From Chloroflexota bacterium (lineage in GTDB: Bacteria > Chloroflexota > Limnocylindria > Limnocylindrales > CSP1-4): a DNA stretch of 6,025 nt. The notes below the pieces were generated by a model that was not told the DNA's origin, did not search any database, and worked only from the letters and a program-made list of their open reading frames with translations. Both the position numbers and the translations under genes were made by a program. Below, piece by piece: positions 1-4,766 of this stretch (position 1 is its first letter; every line of letters begins with the position of its first letter). The DNA lies in contig JAICUV010000213.1 in assembly GCA_025935655.1 (NCBI GenBank), forward strand, positions 1 to 6,025, given 5' to 3'.

Positions 1-36
1 CTTCGCACGGGGCTTTCCGCACGCGTTGCCTCGATC

Positions 37-54
37 TGACTCGCACGTGAGTCA
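37..54. repeat. 18-bp inverted repeat (TGACTC-N6-GAGTCA)
   Basis: Perfect 6-bp arms flank a 6-nt spacer GCACGT; a smaller CACGTG palindrome lies at 44-49. The left arm begins on a possible upstream stop codon (37-39). It has the size of a transcription-factor operator or a small hairpin. No T-run follows, so it is not a standard intrinsic terminator. Its function is unknown, and a chance match is possible. Confidence 0.35.
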
Positions 55-76
55 CGGGAGGGAGCCGTGGACGGGA

Positions 77-163
77 GGGACCGCGGGCGAGGGACCGCGG
101 GCGAGGGACCGCGGCCGAGAACACCGCGGACGACAGGACGGCGGACGACACGCCCGTGGACGA
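77..163. repeat. Degenerate 14-15-bp tandem repeat, six units
   Basis: Two identical 14-nt units GGGACCGCGGGCGA (77-90, 91-104) are followed by a one-mismatch copy (105-118) and then three diverging 15-nt units (119-133, 134-148, 149-163), each ending in a GGACGA-type motif. The gradient from perfect to degenerate copies looks like a slippage-derived minisatellite. It ends about 55 bp before the -10-like box of the PIG-L gene. No spacers separate the units, so it is not a CRISPR array. Confidence 0.7.
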
Positions 164-217
164 GGGCCACCGAACCGGAACCAGACCGCGCACGAGGGCA
201 ACCACCACCGACAGCGC

Positions 218-223
218 TACGAT
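218..223 (+). promoter_or_regulatory. Probable -10 box for leaderless PIG-L transcript
   Basis: TACGAT fits the TANNNT -10 pattern and ends 6 nt before the ATG at 230, the spacing expected if transcription starts at the A of the start codon. No Shine-Dalgarno sequence precedes the ATG, which fits a leaderless mRNA. No clear -35 hexamer is visible at 16-18 bp spacing. Confidence 0.5.
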
Positions 224-229
224 CCCCCC

Positions 230-1249
230 ATGACACAGACGTCCCCTGCCCATCGCCCCACCCTCATGACCGTCCATGCCCACCCGGACGACGAGACCAT
301 CGGCACCGGCGGCACGATGGCGCGCGCCGTCAGGGCGGGCCACCGCGTGGTCCTCGTGACGTGCACGCGCGGCGAGATGGGCGAGATCGTCGTCCCGGAC
401 ATGGACACACCCGACAACCACCGCCGGCTGGGCGAGATCCGGATGGGCGAGCTCGAGCGCGCCATGGAGGCGCTCGGGGTCACGGAGTGGGAGAACCTGG
501 GCTACCGGGACTCGGACATGATGGGCCGGCCCGGGAACCGGGACGCGCGCTGCTTCTGGCAGGCGGACATCGACGAGGCCATCGGCCGCCTCGTGTTCCT
601 CGTCCGGACCTATCAGCCGGACGTCATGACCACGTACAACGACTTCGGCGGGTATGGGCACCCGGACCACATCCGCACCCATCTCGTGGCGGTCGGCGCG
701 TTCGCGCGGGCCGGCGACCCGGCCTGGTACCCGGAGCAGCTCGCCCCGGAGCACGGCGGGACCGGCGCGAGCGCGGACGAGGGCGGCCTGGCGCCGTGGG
801 CCCCTGCCAAGCTCTACGAGCAGGCGATCCCGGCCTCGGTCCGAACGGCGATGGCGACGAAGATGGAGGAGATCGGCGAGCGTTCCTTCTGGTCCCCGCC
901 CGAGGGCGCGAGCGACGAGGAGCTCACCGAGTGGACCACGCAGGCGGCGCGGATGCTCGTCCCGGACGAGTCCATCACGGCCTGGGTGGACGTCAGCGAC
1001 GTCCTCGACCAGCGCTGGGGAGCCATCAAGGCCCACGTCACCCAGATCAGCGACCAGAACCCGTTCGTGCGCTTCGGCAAGGAGGCGTGGGCCGAGTTCT
1101 GGCACAAGGAGGCGTTCGTGCGCCGCGAGAGCCGCGTCCCGGCGCCGGACCACGAGACGGACCTGTTCGAGGGTCTCGCCGACGCGACGCCCGGCGCCTG
1201 GGGGTGGGGCCCGGAGCCACAGCCGGCCGTGACCGCCGGGGCCCCCTAG
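230..1249 (+). CDS. PIG-L/LmbE-family zinc deacetylase, MshB/Mca-like
   Basis: A 339-aa cytosolic protein of the PIG-L family, metal-dependent de-N-acetylases and amidases acting on N-acetylglucosaminyl or related substrates. Visible signatures are AHPDDE at residues 17-22 (probable zinc ligands H18 and D21, general base D20), the TCTRGEMGE strand-loop (44-52), the helix RMGELERAMEALGV (71-84) and YGHPDHIRTH (142-151), with probable ligand H147 and active-site H144. By family knowledge, the long MTTYNDFGGYGHPDH block and the C-terminal part (about 245-300) resemble the mycothiol enzymes MshB and Mca, and the length is close to theirs (roughly 290-300 aa). The substrate is not decided; mycothiol metabolism is only an inference. 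The ATG at 230 is chosen because the conserved fold starts at residue 12, upstream translation is repeat-derived, and a -10 box sits just ahead. M13 (ATG at 266) is an alternative start. The gene appears monocistronic and is convergent with the CapA-like gene. Confidence 0.9.
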   Translation: MTQTSPAHRPTLMTVHAHPDDETIGTGGTMARAVRAGHRVVLVTCTRGEMGEIVVPDMDTPDNHRRLGEIRMGELERAMEALGVTEWENLGYRDSDMMGRPGNRDARCFWQADIDEAIGRLVFLVRTYQPDVMTTYNDFGGYGHPDHIRTHLVAVGAFARAGDPAWYPEQLAPEHGGTGASADEGGLAPWAPAKLYEQAIPASVRTAMATKMEEIGERSFWSPPEGASDEELTEWTTQAARMLVPDESITAWVDVSDVLDQRWGAIKAHVTQISDQNPFVRFGKEAWAEFWHKEAFVRRESRVPAPDHETDLFEGLADATPGAWGWGPEPQPAVTAGAP

Positions 1250-1301
1250 CCCCTCGCCCCCCGGTCAATCCGAATCGAGCCGCAGCCGGCCGCGTCGCCA
1301 G

Positions 1302-3002
1302 CTACCAGGCGAGCAGCCCCTTCGACGCCCGGAAGATCTGCGACAGCACCGTCCGCCCGTCACCCAGCGGGTCCAGGAAGTTCGGCTGCGCCTTGTCGAG
1401 GATCAGGTGCGGCCGCAGGCGCGACTGGACCAGGTCCGTGCCGTTGAACGTGAGCTCCAGCGTGATTCCCTCCATCGTGGGGATGGACCACGTCTGGTCG
1501 AACACGAAGTTGCCGAGCGCGTACCAGATCGGCTTGCCGTCCCAGACCTCCATTGCGCCCGCCCAGTGGGCGTGGTTACCGATGACCATGTCGGCGCCCG
1601 CGTCGATCGCGTAGCGCGCCAGCTCCTGCTGGCGCGGGAACGGCGTGGACCGGTACTCGATGCCCCAGTGGGGCATGACGACGACGAGGTCGGCGCCCGC
1701 CTTGCGTGCGGCCCGAATGTCCGCCTTGAGCGCCGACTTCGTCAGGCGCGCCGACCCGGGCGTGTCCGCCGAGGCGGCATACGCGGCGGCGATCGCGTCG
1801 TAGCCCAGGAGCCCGACCGTCGTGTCCCCGACCTTGAGCAGCGCGGCCTTGTGCGCGGCCTTGCTGTTCTTGCCCAGCCCGGAGTGCGCGATGTCGTACT
1901 TGTCCACGTTGCGCATCGTCTGGAGCATCCCCGCCCGGCCGGCGTCGCCGATGTGGTTGTTGGCGAGCGAGACCCAGTCGATGCCCACCGTGCGCAGACC
2001 CTTGATGTAGGCGGGGTTGGCCGAGAAGATGGTCCCGGAGCCGTGGAACCGGTACGCGTCGGGCGCCGGGTTCTCGAAGTTCGCGATGGCGATGTCGGCG
2101 CCCTCGATATAGTCCCGCATCGCGCCCTTGTTGCCCGTCCGCTTCGTGTACGGCAGGTCCCACCCGAAGGGCGAGCAGTCCTTGCAGATCCCGGTGATGT
2201 CGGCGGTCCCGCCGTCGAACGGGAAGTTGACGCCGTGCGCCTTGATGGCCAGCGCGACGCCTCGGTCGAGCAGGATGTCGCCGCCGGCGACCATCGTCCA
2301 CGCGGTCTTCGGGTCGTAGTGGGTGGCGCCGTCCGCCACGGCGACGGTCGCCACGAGCGGCCACGCGTCGAGGGAGCGCACGCGGTCGACGCCGAACAGC
2401 GCCGTGTCGTCCCACGCGAGGGCGCGCACGGACTCGTCCACCTCGTCAGCGCGCAGGAACGCGAGCGCGGACCGGTGCCTGGGGAGCCACGCCTTGAGCT
2501 TCGACGCGCTGGCGACGGTGTCGAGCGCGTCGCCGAGGTCCTCGCGCGTCAGGTCGAGCGCGGCCAGGATCGCGTCCGCGTCCGCCGCCACCAGCACCAG
2601 CGACTGGTACGTCCCGTCGCCGCCCGCGATCGCCTTGACGTCCCTCGTGGTCACCGAGGACCGGCCGGACCGGAAGTTGGTCACCGGGACGATCGCGACA
2701 TCGGCGAGCGTGGCCCCTGGGGTGGGAGACGCGGGCGGTCCCGGGGTGGCCGTGGCGCCCGGCTCAGCGGAGGGTGCGGCCGTGATCGGGCTCGGGCCAC
2801 CGGCCGTCGCCGGCGCGACCGGGCTCCCGGCCGGTGATGCCGTCGCCGCGGAGCCGCCGAAGATGCCGCCGACGAGCCCGCCGCCGAAGCCCAGGCCGAT
2901 CCCGACGACGAGCGCCAGGCCGAGGACCGGCGCCAGCCAGGGGGGACGTCCGCGGCCGCCCTCGGGCGTCCTCGGGGTGTAGTGGGGGTCGCGGACGGTC
3001 AC
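1302..3002 (-). CDS. Membrane-anchored CapA-family protein (metallophosphoesterase-like)
   Basis: A 566-aa protein starting at GTG 3002-3000. Residues 22-47 form one hydrophobic segment, probably an N-terminal anchor, followed by a Pro/Ala/Ser/Thr-rich linker (51-98), so the rest should lie outside the membrane. Residues 99-225 are an extra domain, weakly reminiscent of periplasmic substrate-binding folds. The CapA domain (PF09587, metallophosphoesterase-like fold) runs about 235-535: GGDILLDRG (240-248), ADIAIANFENP (302-312), LANNHIGDAG (347-356), PHWGIEY (444-450) and GNHAHW...YALGNFVFDQ (475-503) carry the conserved D, N, E and H residues. CapA proteins are known from poly-gamma-glutamate capsule synthesis, but no capB, capC or capE neighbour is seen, so that role is unproven. 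A segment at 264-300 contains a CxxC (C273, C276). The frame stays open upstream to 3152, but that part is antisense-free translation of the tRNA and terminator, so the GTG just after a TAGGCT box is preferred. Confidence 0.88.
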   Translation of the reverse strand: MTVRDPHYTPRTPEGGRGRPPWLAPVLGLALVVGIGLGFGGGLVGGIFGGSAATASPAGSPVAPATAGGPSPITAAPSAEPGATATPGPPASPTPGATLADVAIVPVTNFRSGRSSVTTRDVKAIAGGDGTYQSLVLVAADADAILAALDLTREDLGDALDTVASASKLKAWLPRHRSALAFLRADEVDESVRALAWDDTALFGVDRVRSLDAWPLVATVAVADGATHYDPKTAWTMVAGGDILLDRGVALAIKAHGVNFPFDGGTADITGICKDCSPFGWDLPYTKRTGNKGAMRDYIEGADIAIANFENPAPDAYRFHGSGTIFSANPAYIKGLRTVGIDWVSLANNHIGDAGRAGMLQTMRNVDKYDIAHSGLGKNSKAAHKAALLKVGDTTVGLLGYDAIAAAYAASADTPGSARLTKSALKADIRAARKAGADLVVVMPHWGIEYRSTPFPRQQELARYAIDAGADMVIGNHAHWAGAMEVWDGKPIWYALGNFVFDQTWSIPTMEGITLELTFNGTDLVQSRLRPHLILDKAQPNFLDPLGDGRTVLSQIFRASKGLLAW

Positions 3003-3009
3003 GGGCCGC

Positions 3010-3015
3010 AGCCTA
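3010..3015 (-). promoter_or_regulatory. Probable -10 box for leaderless capA-like transcript
   Basis: On the minus strand TAGGCT (TANNNT pattern) ends 7 nt before the GTG start at 3002. The spacing parallels that of the TACGAT box before the PIG-L gene, and there is no Shine-Dalgarno sequence. No convincing -35 element is seen; a CCGACA upstream lies about 20 bp away, which is longer than usual. The box lies downstream of the tRNA terminator, so it would give this gene its own transcript. Confidence 0.45.
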
Positions 3016-3040
3016 CCCGACCCGCCCGCATCGGGTGTCG

Positions 3041-3080
3041 GACACGAAGAACGCCCCGTCCGGGCGGGCGGACGGGGCGT
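3041..3080 (-). terminator. Intrinsic terminator of tRNA-Asp
   Basis: The arms ACGCCCCGTCCG and CGGACGGGGCGT (3051-3062 and 3069-3080) are perfectly complementary over 12 bp around a 6-nt loop. In minus-strand orientation the hairpin starts 19 nt after the tRNA CCA end and is followed by the T-rich stretch TTCTTCGTGT (the first T pairs in the stem; tail from 3050). This is the form of a Rho-independent terminator. On the plus strand the hairpin is followed by purines, so it should work only for minus-strand transcription. Confidence 0.85.
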
Positions 3081-3099
3081 AGGGAGAAGCGGTGAGAGA

Positions 3100-3176
3100 T
3101 GGCGGACCCGACCGGATTCGAACCGGCGATCTCCAGCGTGACAGGCTGGCATGTTGGGCCGCTACACCACGGGTCC
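3100..3176 (-). tRNA. tRNA-Asp (anticodon GTC)
   Basis: A 77-nt cloverleaf reads cleanly on the minus strand. The acceptor stem is GGACCCG/CGGGTCC with discriminator G73 (expected for Asp) and an encoded CCA end at 3100-3102. The D stem is GTGT/ACAT, the anticodon stem CCAGC/GCTGG, and the 7-nt loop CTGTCAC holds anticodon GTC at 3140-3142. The T stem is GCCGG/CCGGT (one G-U pair) with loop TTCGAAT. It is a single tRNA gene with its own -10 box upstream and a terminator downstream. No integrase or flanking direct repeat suggests use as an attachment site here. Confidence 0.97.
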
Positions 3177-3190
3177 TCGGCCGGTGGCGG

Positions 3191-3196
3191 ATCATA
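3191..3196 (-). promoter_or_regulatory. -10 box of tRNA-Asp promoter
   Basis: On the minus strand TATGAT matches the consensus TATAAT at five of six positions. It lies 14 nt before the mature tRNA 5' end, implying a leader of about 7 nt for RNase P removal. A -35 hexamer at 17-18 bp spacing (around TGGCGG/GTGGCG) is poor. The promoter is divergent from the transporter gene. Confidence 0.6.
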
Positions 3197-3293
3197 GCAG
3201 GGACCCCCGGATGCCGCCACACGGGCTCCCGCGCGGGATCGACGTCGGCTGCATACTCAGCGTTGACCGCGGCGCCACGTCACTGGTGCCGAT

Positions 3294-3300
3294 GGAGGAG
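3294..3300 (+). promoter_or_regulatory. Strong ribosome binding site of the transporter gene
   Basis: GGAGGAG stands 5 nt before GTG 3306 and fixes that codon as the start. Unlike the PIG-L and CapA-like genes, this one has a canonical Shine-Dalgarno leader. Confidence 0.85.
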
Positions 3301-3305
3301 CCGCC

Positions 3306-4766
3306 GTGACCCTTTCCGGAACACCCGAGCACGTGGCCCTCGCCAACGGACGCTGGGCGGCACTGCGTGCCCGGCTCCAGACCGTGACGCCGGAGGCGCT
3401 CGGGCGCGTGGTTGTCGCCCTGGCCGCCATCGGCCTGTCGGCCTGGCTCATGGCGGCCACGTGGCCGGCCCTGATGCCGTTCGTCGCCGGCGCGGTGATC
3501 GCCTATGCCGTCCTTCCCATCGCGAACACGCTCGACCGGTTCATGCCCCGAATCCTCGCCGCCGTGCTGGCCGAGCTCGTGGCCCTGTCGATCCTCGTCG
3601 GTGTCGCGGTGCTCATCGTCCCGCCGCTGCTCAACGGCCTGTCGCTGGTCGCGACGCGCCTCCCCCCGCCCGCGGTCGTCGACCAGCGGCTCGCGGAGCT
3701 CCAGGCGCAGCTGGGCACCCTCCCCGAGCCCATGCGCACGATCGTCACCAGCGTCACCACGGACGTCATCGGCAACCTCCAGGGCGCGCTCCAGGGGTTC
3801 GTGAGCGGCCTGGCGGCGTTCGTGTCCAGCCAGATCCTCGGCATCTTCGAGACCGCGAGCTTCCTGCTCGGGCTGCTGGTCATCCCCGTGTGGGTGCTCA
3901 CGGTCGTCGCCGACGAGCGGCGGATCAAGCAGCGTGGCGCGGCGGCGGTCGCGCCCGCGATCCGCGCCGACGTCTACGCGCTGTTCCGGATCGTGGACCG
4001 GACGCTGGGGACGTTCCTGCGCGTGCAGGTCCTCGCCGCGATCGCCGTCGGGGCGTTCGTCTGGCTGGGGCTCACGGCGGCGGAGCGGCTGGGGCTCATC
4101 GACGTGCCCTACGAGATCACCGCCGCGGTCCTCCTGGGCGTGCCCCAGGTGATCCCCCAGCTCGGCTTCCTGCTCGGCTTCCTGCCGATCCTGCTCGTGC
4201 TGGCGGTATCCGGCCCGCAGGCGTTCCTCGTGGTCCTCGTCGTCTACATCCTCGCCAACCGGACCGCCGGGACCGTCGTCAACACGTCGGTCTCGCGCGG
4301 CGTCCTCGACGTCCACCCGGCGCTCATGATCCCGGGCCTCGTCGCGATCGGACAGCTGGGGCTCATCCCGCTCCTCGCGGGCGCCCCGATCATCGTCATC
4401 GCCCGCGACACCATCCGCTACCTCAACGGGCGCCTCGGCGAGCCGGCCAACCCGGCCAACGTCCTGCCCGGTGAGCGCGGCTGGAACGCGCGGCGGCGCG
4501 CGAAGGCCGCCGCCGTGGTGCCGTCGGCGTATCGGGCGCCGGCTGCCGCGGCGGGGACCACGACGAGCGCCTTCGTGCCGTCGGTGTACCGCACCCCGTC
4601 GACGCCGGTGCCACCGGCCACCCCTGCGCCGGCCGCGTCGCCGGCCCCGGCGGCCGGCGCGTCCGACCGCTTCTCCCTGCCCGACGCTCCCGCGCTCCTC
4701 CGGGCCGCGTCCGTGACCACCACCCCGTCCTTGACGCCCGTCACCGAGTGGAGCACCCGACCGTGA
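3306..4766 (+). CDS. AI-2E family transporter (UPF0118) with Pro/Ala-rich C-terminal tail
   Basis: A 486-aa integral membrane protein of the AI-2E/UPF0118 family (PF01594). Relatives include the autoinducer-2 exporter TqsA and several Na+/H+ antiporters, so the substrate cannot be given. Hydrophobic segments lie at about 33-50, 54-72, 84-106, 182-203, 239-257, 271-301, 304-317 and 338-367. Between the third and fourth is the family's long amphipathic stretch (about 110-178). The block GVPQVIPQLGFLLGFLP (278-294) and the segment from ANRTAG (317) through VHPAL (336-340) match the family's conserved C-terminal half. After residue 375 an unusual tail of about 110 residues follows, rich in Ala, Pro, Ser and Thr, with two VPSxYRxP motifs (405-412, 424-431); it is probably cytosolic and disordered. 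The GTG start is set by a strong Shine-Dalgarno. Its TGA overlaps the start of the SPFH gene, so the two form an operon. Confidence 0.88.
   Translation: MTLSGTPEHVALANGRWAALRARLQTVTPEALGRVVVALAAIGLSAWLMAATWPALMPFVAGAVIAYAVLPIANTLDRFMPRILAAVLAELVALSILVGVAVLIVPPLLNGLSLVATRLPPPAVVDQRLAELQAQLGTLPEPMRTIVTSVTTDVIGNLQGALQGFVSGLAAFVSSQILGIFETASFLLGLLVIPVWVLTVVADERRIKQRGAAAVAPAIRADVYALFRIVDRTLGTFLRVQVLAAIAVGAFVWLGLTAAERLGLIDVPYEITAAVLLGVPQVIPQLGFLLGFLPILLVLAVSGPQAFLVVLVVYILANRTAGTVVNTSVSRGVLDVHPALMIPGLVAIGQLGLIPLLAGAPIIVIARDTIRYLNGRLGEPANPANVLPGERGWNARRRAKAAAVVPSAYRAPAAAAGTTTSAFVPSVYRTPSTPVPPATPAPAASPAPAAGASDRFSLPDAPALLRAASVTTTPSLTPVTEWSTRP
4518..4598 (+). repeat. Two VPSxYRxP motif repeats in the transporter tail
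   Basis: VPSAYRAP (coded at 4518-4541) and VPSVYRTP (4575-4598) are spaced 19 codons apart, and the DNA of the two copies is also similar (both begin GTGCCGTCGG). They sit in a low-complexity Pro/Ala/Thr tail. Each has one Tyr (Y409, Y428). They could be short peptide docking motifs or a remnant of local duplication. Confidence 0.6.
4750..4753 (+). promoter_or_regulatory. Ribosome binding site of the SPFH gene
   Basis: GGAG lies within the last codons of the transporter gene, 9 nt before GTG 4763. This favours 4763 over the in-frame GTG at 4748, which would lie on top of this motif. Confidence 0.55.

Larger units (their letters stand above)
1..229. other. 5' leader region without a supportable gene
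   Basis: No convincing protein gene lies here. The PIG-L reading frame stays open back to the window edge, but its upstream translation is Arg/Gly-rich low complexity generated by a tandem repeat, so I treat it as non-coding. Another frame open from base 1 ends at a TGA at 37-39 (LRTGLSARVASI) and could be the last codons of an upstream gene, but twelve codons cannot establish that. The region holds an inverted repeat (37-54), the repeat array (77-163) and a -10-like box (218-223). Confidence 0.55.
3177..3305. other. Divergent intergenic region, tRNA-Asp / transporter
   Basis: These 129 bp separate the leftward tRNA from the rightward transporter gene, so they should carry both promoters. 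The tRNA -10 box is clear (3191-3196). On the plus strand I see only weak candidates: CATACT (3252-3257), with no partner -35, and TTGACC (3263-3268), with no -10 at the right distance. The Shine-Dalgarno sequence of the transporter lies at 3294-3300. Confidence 0.6.

Noticed and set aside
77..163. CRISPR-like array
   Set aside because: The units are directly adjacent, only 14-15 bp and diverging, with no spacers and no cas gene.
1231..1265. Terminator between the convergent PIG-L and CapA-like genes
   Set aside because: The GACCG/CGGTC pairing is interrupted by mismatches and no T-run follows in either direction; a 4-bp stem at 1279-1290 is also too weak.
67..1614. 515-aa plus-strand frame across the PIG-L gene
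   Set aside because: It is an Arg/Gly/Pro-rich translation out of frame with a gene that has clear family motifs; a typical high-GC shadow.
1407..2837. 476-aa plus-strand frame antisense to the CapA-like gene
   Set aside because: It has no recognisable motif and a biased Arg/Val/Gly composition, and it overlaps a gene with full CapA signatures.
3100..3176. tRNA-Asp as an integration site
   Set aside because: No integrase gene, no duplicated tRNA 3' end and no change in composition are seen on either side.
3252..3268. Plus-strand promoter elements CATACT and TTGACC before the transporter
   Set aside because: Neither has a partner hexamer at an acceptable distance, so no promoter can be placed.
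3192..4316. 374-aa minus-strand frame opposite the transporter
   Set aside because: It is extremely Asp/Arg/Gln/His-rich with no domain, mirroring the codon bias of the transporter gene.
4748..4762. Upstream GTG start for the SPFH gene
   Set aside because: It has no Shine-Dalgarno, whereas the GTG at 4763 has GGAG at 9 nt and a GTGA overlap with the upstream stop.
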